From Nitrospiria bacterium (GTDB lineage Bacteria > Nitrospirota > CAKKRA01 > 9FT-COMBO-42-15), in contig CAKKST010000209.1 of NCBI GenBank assembly GCA_919903585.1, forward strand, positions 1 to 23,307: 23,307 bases of DNA, written 5' to 3'. The position numbers and the translations under genes are program-made. The notes under the pieces were generated by a model. The model did not search any database. It saw only the letters and a list, made by a program, of their open reading frames with translations, and had not been told where the DNA came from. How positions within the stretch are numbered: position 1 is the stretch's first letter; every line of letters begins with the position of its first letter. Shown here piece by piece: positions 1-6,691 of the stretch.

Positions 1-356
1 CCCTTATATCCCCCTTTAGCAAAGGGGGACAGAGGGTGATTTTTAAATGGGGGTGAAGAAATTATATCTGGCAGAACCCTGTCCCTCAATATGTAAAATG
101 GATAAGCGTCCCTGAAAAAGCCCGTAACCTTTATGGTAAGGTCATAAAGCAGCCTATGATACTCTGCAGGCGATGAGTCAAGGAAGCTCATGTATCTCTC
201 ATACGATTCAATGTTGTTTAACCCCATCCGCCGCGTAACACGCCTTTTTATGCTTGATATCTTATAGCCCCTGAAGTCATAGCCCTTTTCAAAGTAAAGC
301 TTATCAAGTATCTGGATCAGGCTGTGATCATCTGACTGTACGCTTACAGTACTCAT
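1..356 (-). CDS. cheR: CheR-type protein-glutamate methyltransferase, N-terminal part (runs off the left edge)
   Basis: The reading frame opens with ATG at 356 and stays open to base 1 (118 codons plus part of one). It overlaps the stop of the upstream membrane-protein gene by ATGA, so the two are probably translationally coupled. The residues match the helical N-terminal domain of CheR, which methylates chemoreceptor glutamates with S-adenosylmethionine: KGYDFRGYK, then IKRRVTRRMG at about 36-45, then LTIKVTGFFRDAYPF at about 73-87, where the family usually has TxFFRDP. The SAM-binding half lies outside the window. Just after VLPDII the frame reads through a GC-rich palindromic repeat (bases 9-29) that adds residues resembling HPLSPFAKGG, not normal for CheR. 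The gene may therefore carry an in-frame repeat insertion at the linker before the SAM domain, or be damaged beyond the edge. Family assignment is firm for what is visible. Confidence 0.8.
   Translation of the reverse strand, partial: MSTVSVQSDDHSLIQILDKLYFEKGYDFRGYKISSIKRRVTRRMGLNNIESYERYMSFLDSSPAEYHRLLYDLTIKVTGFFRDAYPFYILRDRVLPDIISSPPFKNHPLSPFAKGGYK
9..29. repeat. GC-rich palindrome (hairpin repeat) inside the cheR frame
   Basis: Perfect 9-bp arms TCCCCCTTT / AAAGGGGGA around the loop AGC. The same kind of hairpin, with a three-base AGC or GCC loop, recurs at 1786-1804, 6593-6613 and 16359-16379. Here it lies inside a coding frame and does not break it. Confidence 0.8.
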
Positions 357-1654
357 TTTTTCGCCCTCTCCACCTTTACCTTTGCTATCCTTCTCTCTGC
401 CATGTCAACAATGGTAAATTTATAATCACCGTGCTGTATTATCTCTCCTCCCTTTGGTATCCTCTGGAGCTGGTGAAGCATGAACCCTGCAAGGGTCTCA
501 TAGCCTTCTGATTCAGGAAATGGGAGGCTGTGCTGATCCCTTAAGTCCCTGATGGAGAGGGAGGCGTCAATCACAAGGGATCCGTTCTCAAGTTTCTCCA
601 CAGGGCTCTCCTGCGCCCCGTATTCATCCTCTATCTCGCCGACAATCTCCTCCAACAGGTCCTCCATAGTTATCAGCCCCTCCACATTGCCGTATTCATC
701 CAAAACAATAGCCATCTGCATCTTTCTTTTCTGCAGCTCCTTTAAAAGCTGGCTCACCTTCTTTGTCTCAGGGACAAAATATATAGGCCTTAAGATATCG
801 CTTACCCTTATCTCCTCTTCATCTTTCAGCGCCTCAAGGAGGTCCTTTACATTTAATATCCCCACAATATCATCAAGGTTTTTCCTGTACACAGGATAGC
901 GGGAGAATCTGTTTTCAGATACAACATAAAATATCTCTTTTGCAGATATACTGATAGGAATAGAAATAATCTTTGGCCTTGGCACCATGACATCTTTTAC
1001 AGATGTGTCCGTAAACTCAAAGATGCTGTGTATAAGCTCCTGCTCTGTCTGGTCAAACACGCCGCGCTCCCTTCCCTCGCGGATGATAAGCTTCACCTCT
1101 TCCTCTGACACAAAAGGCTCAAGAACCTTCTCCCTGCCAAAGGGGCGCATAACAATATTTGTTGTGAATGTGAGGAATTTAATAAGATAGGACGATGCCC
1201 TTGAAAGCAGGTCTATGGCGCCTGCTGTAAAGAATGCTATCCTCTCTGGATATCGCAGGCCGAGTGATTTTGGAACAAGCTCCCCAAATATCAGGGTAAG
1301 GTAGGATATTATTACGACCACAATGCCTATGGCAATCGGCTCGCTCGCCCTGCTGATAAACGGGAACGGCGCCTGTTGCAGCAGTGGTTTTATTATCTCA
1401 ATTGCGGCGGCGCCGCCGACTGCGCCTGCAAGGGCGCCTACAACTGTTATTCCTACCTGAATGGTGGCAAGAAAACGCTCTGGCTCATTCCGCAGCTTAT
1501 GAACCCGAAGCGCACCTTTATTTCCCTCTTCAGCAAGCTGTTTGATGCGGCTCCTTCTGGTGCTGATTATTGCGAACTCTGCCGCGGAAAAGAAACCATT
1601 TAGTAGGATAAGAATCAGGATTAAAAAGATATCAAGCCAAAAGCTATCAGGCAT
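353..1654 (-). CDS. CNNM/CorC-family membrane protein (DUF21, CBS pair, CorC_HlyC domain)
   Basis: A 433-residue protein with the complete family layout. The N-terminal half is the membrane DUF21/CNNM domain, with about four hydrophobic stretches (first at roughly 7-27, NGFFSAAEFAI at its end) and the conserved FGELVPKSLGLRYPE around residue 120. Then come two CBS domains (about 205-330; VMVPRPKI, SRYPVY, ILNVKDLL, then VLDEYGNVEGLIT). The C-terminal CorC_HlyC domain (about 345-425) may regulate transport. Family members are linked to magnesium/cobalt ion transport or resistance; older names call them hemolysins. An upstream TTG at 1669 is in frame, but ATG at 1654 has GAGGG eight bases before it and is preferred. 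The gene overlaps cheR by four bases. Substrate cannot be read from the sequence. Confidence 0.9.
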   Translation of the reverse strand: MPDSFWLDIFLILILILLNGFFSAAEFAIISTRRSRIKQLAEEGNKGALRVHKLRNEPERFLATIQVGITVVGALAGAVGGAAAIEIIKPLLQQAPFPFISRASEPIAIGIVVVIISYLTLIFGELVPKSLGLRYPERIAFFTAGAIDLLSRASSYLIKFLTFTTNIVMRPFGREKVLEPFVSEEEVKLIIREGRERGVFDQTEQELIHSIFEFTDTSVKDVMVPRPKIISIPISISAKEIFYVVSENRFSRYPVYRKNLDDIVGILNVKDLLEALKDEEEIRVSDILRPIYFVPETKKVSQLLKELQKRKMQMAIVLDEYGNVEGLITMEDLLEEIVGEIEDEYGAQESPVEKLENGSLVIDASLSIRDLRDQHSLPFPESEGYETLAGFMLHQLQRIPKGGEIIQHGDYKFTIVDMAERRIAKVKVERAKK

Positions 1655-1681
1655 GAATATTTCCCTCAATATTATTTATAT

Positions 1682-1711
1682 AACATACCATAAAAATTAC
1701 AGTTTTGGCAA
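1682..1711 (-). promoter_or_regulatory. Possible promoter of the CNNM-family gene
   Basis: On the minus strand TTGCCA (1706-1711) is followed after 18 bases by TATGTT (1682-1687). Both boxes are only partial matches. It lies about 30 bases before the ATG. Confidence 0.35.
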
Positions 1712-1770
1712 GGGATTAAACCATTTTACCGCCTGCTTTGCAGACTAAATCAAGCTTTGCTTGTTTTTTA

Positions 1771-1815
1771 CACCCCCCTTTAATTCCCCCCTTAGCAAGG
1801 GGGGACACATGGGGG
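1771..1815. repeat. GC-rich palindromic repeat between divergent genes
   Basis: A perfect hairpin CCCCCCTT-AGC-AAGGGGGG (1786-1804) is bracketed by an outer pair CACCCCC (from 1771) and a run of five G (1811-1815). It belongs to the same family as the hairpin inside cheR and those inside the two MITE-like elements. It sits between the divergent CNNM and GGDEF genes, just upstream of the rightward promoter. Confidence 0.75.
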
Positions 1816-1817
1816 TA

Positions 1818-1845
1818 TTGACAAATACCATTTTTCATTTACAAT
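1818..1845 (+). promoter_or_regulatory. Sigma-70-like promoter of the HAMP-GGDEF gene
   Basis: TTGACA (1818-1823), a 16-base spacer, then TACAAT (1840-1845). Transcription would start near 1852, giving a very short leader that still holds the GGGAGAG ribosome site before the ATG at 1868. Confidence 0.65.
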
Positions 1846-1867
1846 TAAGATATGGGAGAGTGATAAA

Positions 1868-3208
1868 ATGTCCGTTGCAAGGCTTACAATAGGCAAAAAG
1901 ATCGTTCTGGGTTATATTGCCACAGGTATATTTACAATCATAGTGGCGGCTTATGCAATCTCAAGCCTCGGCAGGCTGAGCAGCTTAAGCAGCAGCATAG
2001 TAACAAAGGACTTTACTGTGATTGAGACAGTAAAGCGCATGGAGGACAGCCTCCTTGCGCAGGATTTCTATGAAAAGAGGTACCTTATCCTTAAAGACCC
2101 TGCTATTAAAAAGATATTTACAGAAAGGGGCGAGGAGTTTAAAAGGGGGGTTTTACGGCTGCAATCTATTTACGGGAAGGAAAGCGCCCCCATGCCTAAT
2201 ATAATAAAACTGCATGGTGAATATGAAGAGCTGTTTAGAGAAGAGGCCGCGCATATTGAAAAGAAAAGGGACGGCATTGCAGCCAGAATATCTGAGGAAA
2301 AGCTGAAGCCCCGGGTTGATGAGCTTTTTAGGTTATTGCAGGGCCTTGCTGATGAGGCAAGGGTCTCTCAGGAGACAAAGCTACAGCTTGTAAATAAGGT
2401 GGGCGAGCGCGCATTTTCTATCACCATCATCCTAAGCCTCCTCAGCCTTATTGTGGGCATCATATTTACAACCTTTATTACACTGAATATCTCTGCATCT
2501 ATAGAGGAATTAAAGAGGGCAACAGAGTTTATCGGCGCCGGAAAGTTTGACCATGTGCCAAAGATTAATGCAAGGGATGAGGTGGGCGACCTTGCTGAAT
2601 CCTTTAAAAGGATGTCCCAGCGGTTAAAGACGCTGGAGGAGGTGAATCTTGATGCAAGCCCGCTGACAAGGCTCCCCGGAAACCTTGCAATAGAAAAGGA
2701 GCTTTTATCAAGGATTGTGAGCGGAGAGCAATTTGCCTTCTGTTACCTTGACCTTGATAATTTCAAGCCCTTTAGCGACACCTACGGCTATGCACGGGGG
2801 AGCGAGGTAATAAAGGAAACGGCGGATATTATTAAAGCGGTAGCAGGAGAGCTTGGGGACAAAAAGGATTTTGTCGGCCATATCGGCGGCGATGACTATG
2901 TGATGATCACAGAGCCAAAGAAGGTAAGCCTCCTCTGCAATGAAATAATCAGCAGATTTGATAAATCTATCATAAAATTTTACAATAAAGATGACCTTGA
3001 AAGGGGATATATTGTATCTGTGAACCGCGAAGATATAAAGCAGAATTTTCCCATTATGACCATTTCCATTGCGGTGGTTACAAATGAAAAGAGGCATCTA
3101 TCAAGCGCACTGCAGGTTGCAGAGATAGCGGCAGAGCTCAAGCACTATGCCAAAACCATACCAAAGAGCATCTATGTTGTTGACCAGAGGAGGATATTAT
3201 TATCGTGA
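1868..3208 (+). CDS. Membrane sensor with HAMP and GGDEF-type domain
   Basis: A 446-residue inner-membrane signalling protein. One membrane helix lies at about 13-33, followed by a periplasmic helical sensor region (about 35-180) rich in charged residues, a second helix at about 184-206, a HAMP linker (about 207-260, ending FKRMSQRLKTLEEVN) and a GGDEF-type domain (about 262-440). In the last domain LTRLPGN, DLDNFKPFSD (from about 295) and the active-site loop are recognisable, but the signature reads GGDDY at 340-344 in place of GGDEF/GGEEF. GGDDF-like variants occur in some cyclic-di-GMP synthases, so activity is uncertain. It could make cyclic di-GMP or act as a binding or regulatory domain. 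The ATG has GGGAGAG seven bases upstream, and the stop overlaps the next gene's GTG. Confidence 0.85.
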   Translation: MSVARLTIGKKIVLGYIATGIFTIIVAAYAISSLGRLSSLSSSIVTKDFTVIETVKRMEDSLLAQDFYEKRYLILKDPAIKKIFTERGEEFKRGVLRLQSIYGKESAPMPNIIKLHGEYEELFREEAAHIEKKRDGIAARISEEKLKPRVDELFRLLQGLADEARVSQETKLQLVNKVGERAFSITIILSLLSLIVGIIFTTFITLNISASIEELKRATEFIGAGKFDHVPKINARDEVGDLAESFKRMSQRLKTLEEVNLDASPLTRLPGNLAIEKELLSRIVSGEQFAFCYLDLDNFKPFSDTYGYARGSEVIKETADIIKAVAGELGDKKDFVGHIGGDDYVMITEPKKVSLLCNEIISRFDKSIIKFYNKDDLERGYIVSVNREDIKQNFPIMTISIAVVTNEKRHLSSALQVAEIAAELKHYAKTIPKSIYVVDQRRILLS

Positions 3209-3687
3209 AAAGGGCATTTAGCATATATGTTTCCGGCATATTTCTGGTTATCGTGATTGCGGGATGCGGCGCCTATCTGAGAACAGCAGAACACAAAAAT
3301 GAGCAGTATCTCCATAATCATACACTCTTTAATCAAGGGAAATATGCCGATGCCATAGCCGGATTCAGGGGTTTTGCTGAAAAATATCCGGATGATGAAC
3401 TTGCAGATGATGCGCAGTATTTCCTTGCCTATACCCTTGTCTACTATGCCAACAAGGACAGGGACTATGAAAAGGGACTGGCAGAGTTTAAGAGGCTCTT
3501 GGTAAAATACCCCAAGAGCTACTGGGTAAAGGATGCCAAAAACTGGGTATCCCAGATTGAAGAAATACTCTCATTAAAAAATGATGTTTCCCGCCAGAAG
3601 GCAGAAAACGAAAAACTCAAAAAGGACATCAAAGACCTGATGAAGACAGACATTGAAATGGAGAAGAAGAGGAAGAAGATGAAGTAA
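3205..3687 (+). CDS. TPR-type outer-membrane lipoprotein (BamD/YbgF-like fold)
   Basis: A 160-residue predicted lipoprotein. The first 20 residues are a signal peptide ending in the lipobox IAGC, so Cys21 would be lipidated. Two tetratricopeptide-like helical pairs follow (LFNQGKYADAIAGFRGFAEKYP, about 42-63; the YEKGLAEFKRLLVKYPKSYW stretch at about 92-111). A charged coiled-coil tail (about 118-160, rich in Lys and Glu) ends the protein. The fold resembles BamD and CpoB/YbgF-type proteins, but it is too short and lacks landmarks to name either. The start is GTG in a GTGA overlap with the GGDEF gene, with AGGAGG upstream, which suggests coupled translation. It converges on atpC with only five bases between the two stops. 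Confidence 0.75.
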   Translation: MKRAFSIYVSGIFLVIVIAGCGAYLRTAEHKNEQYLHNHTLFNQGKYADAIAGFRGFAEKYPDDELADDAQYFLAYTLVYYANKDRDYEKGLAEFKRLLVKYPKSYWVKDAKNWVSQIEEILSLKNDVSRQKAENEKLKKDIKDLMKTDIEMEKKRKKMK

Positions 3688-3692
3688 ATTTT

Positions 3693-4106
3693 TTACGGCC
3701 CCTTCCTGCCCGCGATCCGCAGGCGGTTCATGGCCTTATCTAAGCTTTCCTTTGCCTTTTCAAATTCTACTTCCTCAGGCCCTTTTGCAAGTATCTCCTC
3801 TGCCCTCGCCTTTTCCTCCTCAGCGCGGATCAGGTCTATCTCCTCCGCCTTTTCAGCAATCTCTGCAAGGATTATCACCCTATCTCCTGTTATCTCTGCA
3901 TAGCCCCAGCTTATGGCAAGGGAGCAGAAGACATTGTTTTTTTTATACCGCAGCTCGCCGATTGTAAGCGCTGTCAAAAGGTGCGTGTGCCCCGGCAGGA
4001 TGCCGAGCTCGCCTTCTGTGCCCGGGCAGACCACTTCCTCAACATCTTCGCGGAGCAGCAGCCTATTGGGCGCAACGATCTCTAATAATATCTTTTCTTC
4101 TGCCAT
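3693..4106 (-). CDS. atpC: ATP synthase F1 epsilon subunit
   Basis: A 137-residue protein of normal length. The N-terminal beta-sandwich is clear (LEIVAPNRLLLREDVEEVV, then PGTEGELGILPGHTHLLTAL at about 28-47, then GYAEITGDRVIILAE), followed by a two-helix C-terminal domain ending in a basic tail. In the F1 stalk this subunit couples rotation to catalysis and can inhibit ATP hydrolysis. It is the last gene of the leftward atp run. Its ATG is two bases after the atpD stop, so it depends on atpD translation. No terminator hairpin follows, because the convergent lipoprotein gene ends five bases away. Confidence 0.95.
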   Translation of the reverse strand: MAEEKILLEIVAPNRLLLREDVEEVVCPGTEGELGILPGHTHLLTALTIGELRYKKNNVFCSLAISWGYAEITGDRVIILAEIAEKAEEIDLIRAEEEKARAEEILAKGPEEVEFEKAKESLDKAMNRLRIAGRKGP

Positions 4107-4108
4107 GT

Positions 4109-5530
4109 TTATTTCTTATATCCCAGCTTCTCGGCCTTTTCTATTACCTCTTCAATAGCGCCGACCATATAGAATGCCTGCTCTGGAAGGTTATCATACT
4201 TCCCTTCAACAAGCTCCTTAAAGCCCCTTATGGTATCGCTTAGTTTTACATATTTCCCCGGTGTGCCTGTAAATGCCTCTGCAACATGAAATGGCTGTGA
4301 TAGAAATCTCTGTATCTTCCTTGCCCTTGTCACTATTTGTTTGTCCTCTTCAGAGAGCTCATCCATGCCGAGGATGGCAATTATATCCTGCAGGTCCTTG
4401 TATCTCTGCAAAATTACCTGAACAGACCTCGCTACTTTATAATGCTCCTCGCCGATGATCCTCGGATCCATTATCCTTGATGTAGAATCAAGCGGGTCAA
4501 CAGCAGGGTATATGCCGAGCTCAGTGAGCGACCTTGAGAGAACCGTTGTGGCATCAAGATGGGCAAAGGTTGTTGCCGGCGCTGGATCTGTCAAATCATC
4601 AGCAGGGACATATACTGCCTGAATAGAGGTGATTGAACCCTTTTTTGTTGTTGTAATCCTCTCCTGCAGGGCGCCCATCTCTGTGCTCAGGTTTGGCTGA
4701 TAACCAACTGCAGAAGGCATCCTGCCTAAAAGCGCAGAGACCTCAGAGCCTGCCTGTGTAAACCTGAACATATTATCTATAAAAAGAAGCACATCCTGAC
4801 CCTCCTCATCCCTGAAATATTCTGCAACAGTAAGGCCTGAAAGACCGACGCGGAGCCTTGCGCCGGGAGGCTCATTCATCTGGCCATAGACAAGCGCTGT
4901 TTTGCTTATAACACCCGATTCTGTCATCTCCCTCCAGAGGTCATTGCCTTCCCTTGTCCTTTCGCCAACGCCTGCAAACACAGAAAAGCCGCCGTGCTCT
5001 GTGGCAATATTATGTATAAGCTCCATGATAATAACTGTCTTTCCCACGCCTGCGCCGCCAAACAGCCCTGTCTTACCGCCCTTTGCATATGGCTCAAGGA
5101 GGTCAATAACCTTGATGCCTGTCTCAAATATCTGCGTAGACGGCTCCTGTTCAACAAAGGAAGGCGCCGGCCTGTGAATGGGGTACCGCTTCTTTGTATT
5201 TACCGGGCCTTTATTGTCTATAGGCTCCCCAACAACATTAATCAGCCTGCCGAGTGTCTCTCTTCCTACAGGCATTGATATTGGCTCCCCTGTGTCCTTT
5301 ACAGCCATACCCCTTACAAGGCCGTCTGTTGATGACATGGCTATTGCCCTCACCCTGTTTTCACCCAAATGCAGGGCAACCTCCAGGGTAAGATTTATTG
5401 CCGGCCTACCTGACGACTTATCCTCGGCCTCTTCTATTTTAAGTGCATTTAAAAGTGATGGGAGCTTTCCTACAGGAAATTCCACATCAACAACAGGCCC
5501 GATAATCTGAATTAACCTTCCATCTGCCAT
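4109..5530 (-). CDS. atpD: ATP synthase F1 beta subunit (catalytic)
   Basis: A 473-residue catalytic subunit, full length. Visible landmarks are the N-terminal IIGPVVDVEF, the Walker A loop GGAGVGKTV, GERTREGNDL with the catalytic glutamate, the Walker B strand VLLFIDNMFRF, and DELSEED in the C-terminal helical domain. It forms the catalytic sites of F1 with AtpA. The ATG at 5530 has a strong AAAGGAGA ribosome site. A 116-base gap separates it from atpG and contains a 12-bp stem hairpin. It reads as a normal, intact gene. Confidence 0.97.
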   Translation of the reverse strand: MADGRLIQIIGPVVDVEFPVGKLPSLLNALKIEEAEDKSSGRPAINLTLEVALHLGENRVRAIAMSSTDGLVRGMAVKDTGEPISMPVGRETLGRLINVVGEPIDNKGPVNTKKRYPIHRPAPSFVEQEPSTQIFETGIKVIDLLEPYAKGGKTGLFGGAGVGKTVIIMELIHNIATEHGGFSVFAGVGERTREGNDLWREMTESGVISKTALVYGQMNEPPGARLRVGLSGLTVAEYFRDEEGQDVLLFIDNMFRFTQAGSEVSALLGRMPSAVGYQPNLSTEMGALQERITTTKKGSITSIQAVYVPADDLTDPAPATTFAHLDATTVLSRSLTELGIYPAVDPLDSTSRIMDPRIIGEEHYKVARSVQVILQRYKDLQDIIAILGMDELSEEDKQIVTRARKIQRFLSQPFHVAEAFTGTPGKYVKLSDTIRGFKELVEGKYDNLPEQAFYMVGAIEEVIEKAEKLGYKK

Positions 5531-5574
5531 CTTTCATCTCCTTTGTAAAGAAATTTATGAAGCGGTGAAATAGT

Positions 5575-5613
5575 GAAACGGAGACTGGGCGAAAAATAAA
5601 AAGTCTCCGTTTC
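5575..5613 (-). promoter_or_regulatory. Intercistronic hairpin between atpG and atpD
   Basis: Perfect 12-bp arms GAAACGGAGACT (5575-5586) and AGTCTCCGTTTC (5602-5613) with a 15-base loop, followed by a partial tandem copy of TCTCCGTTTC. No U-run follows in the direction of transcription, so it looks more like an mRNA processing or stability element, or a remnant repeat, than a terminator. Confidence 0.6.
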
Positions 5614-5646
5614 TCCGTTTCTCACGGTTTTGCAGTACCACAGATA

Positions 5647-6510
5647 CTACCTCAGCGCCTCTGCGCCGTTCACAATATCCATCAGCTCTTTTGTAATCAT
5701 CTCCTGCCTTGTCCTGTTATAAATAAGCGTAAGTTTTTTTATCAGCTCCTTTGCGTTCTTTGTCGCAGCATCCATTGCAGTCATCCTTGCGCCATATTCG
5801 CTTGCATTTGATTCAAGGAGGATGCGGAAGACCTGCACCTCTATATGCTTTGGGAGGAGGCTCTGCAAAATCACCTCTGCGGATGGTTCATATATATAAT
5901 CCACAACAACCTCAATCTCTACAGGCTTTGCCGGCTCTATTGGCAAAAGCCTTTCTGTTATAACCCTCTGTTGTATCGCCGACTTGAATTCATTGTATAC
6001 TACATAAAGCTCATCAAAGAGCCCCTTTTCATAGGACTCCACAATATCCCTTCCCATCTCCGATGCATTTTCATACGAGAGCCTGTCAAAGATGTCTGCC
6101 CATGTCTTTCTCATCTCAAAATCCCTGCGCCTGAAAAAATCCCTGCCCTTTCTGCCGACAGTATTTAGGGTAACCTCGCAGCCCTCTTCCTTTTTCTGTT
6201 TTAAAAATTCCATTGACCTTCTGATGATATTTGCATTAAAGGCGCCGCAGAGCCCCCTGTCTGAAGTAACAATCATAACCTCTATCTTTTTATCGCCCCT
6301 CTTTGCAAGAAGGGGATGCCTGCCGCGCTCAATCCTCATTGAAAGGTTTTCAAGGACAGAGAGCATCTTCTGGGCATAGGGCCTTGCCTCAAGTATCCGC
6401 TCCTGCGCGCGCTTGAGTTTTGCAGCGGCAACCATCTTCATTGCCTTGGTAATCTGCTGGGTATTCTTTATGCTCCCAATCCTTCTTCTTGTATGTTGTA
6501 AGCTCGACAT
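5647..6510 (-). CDS. atpG: ATP synthase F1 gamma subunit
   Basis: A 287-residue central-stalk subunit of normal length. The N-terminal helix (RRRIGSIKNTQQITKAMKMVAAAKLKRAQ) and the C-terminal helix (MTAMDAATKNAKELI, then YNRTRQEMITKELMDIVNGAEAL) are the two conserved parts that form the rotating coiled coil. SDRGLCGAFN at about 85-94 is another family hallmark. The ATG at 6510 is six bases from the edge of a MITE-like element that fills the spacer from atpA, and no good ribosome site is visible before it. Translation may rely on coupling or on sequences donated by the element. Confidence 0.96.
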   Translation of the reverse strand: MSSLQHTRRRIGSIKNTQQITKAMKMVAAAKLKRAQERILEARPYAQKMLSVLENLSMRIERGRHPLLAKRGDKKIEVMIVTSDRGLCGAFNANIIRRSMEFLKQKKEEGCEVTLNTVGRKGRDFFRRRDFEMRKTWADIFDRLSYENASEMGRDIVESYEKGLFDELYVVYNEFKSAIQQRVITERLLPIEPAKPVEIEVVVDYIYEPSAEVILQSLLPKHIEVQVFRILLESNASEYGARMTAMDAATKNAKELIKKLTLIYNRTRQEMITKELMDIVNGAEALR

Positions 6511-6516
6511 ATTTTA

Positions 6517-6687
6517 TTAAGGGTCTCATAATTGAATAGATATAATTGTAAAAATCTCCCCCCTGCTTAATACATGCAGGGGCAGGCTCTTGCCCCTCTT
6601 TGCCAAAGAGGGGTATTATTCCTCCCTTTGAAAAAGGGAGGTTAGGAGGGATTTTACAAATATATCGTTACAATTATAAGACTGTTA
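6517..6687. mobile_element. MITE-like element, copy A, filling the atpA-atpG spacer
   Basis: The ends form imperfect inverted repeats: TTAAGGGTCTCATAATTG (6517-6534) against the complement of CAATTATAAGACTGTTA (6671-6687). The pairing continues inward (TTGTAAAAATC on the left, GATTTTACAA on the right). Inside is the hairpin CCCCTCTTT-GCC-AAAGAGGGG (6593-6613) and a second purine/pyrimidine palindrome. Copy B at 16311-16454 shares both ends and this core. No coding capacity. A TA target duplication is possible but not provable here. The element begins six bases before the atpG ATG and ends four bases after the atpA stop. Confidence 0.7.
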
Positions 6688-6691
6688 TTAC

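Noticed and set aside
1655..1669. TTG start for the CNNM-family gene
   Set aside because: The ATG at 1654 has a properly spaced GAGGG and begins where the family's first hydrophobic segment starts.
5575..5613. Rho-independent terminator between atpG and atpD
   Set aside because: The stem is not followed by a U-run in the leftward direction, and the operon continues.
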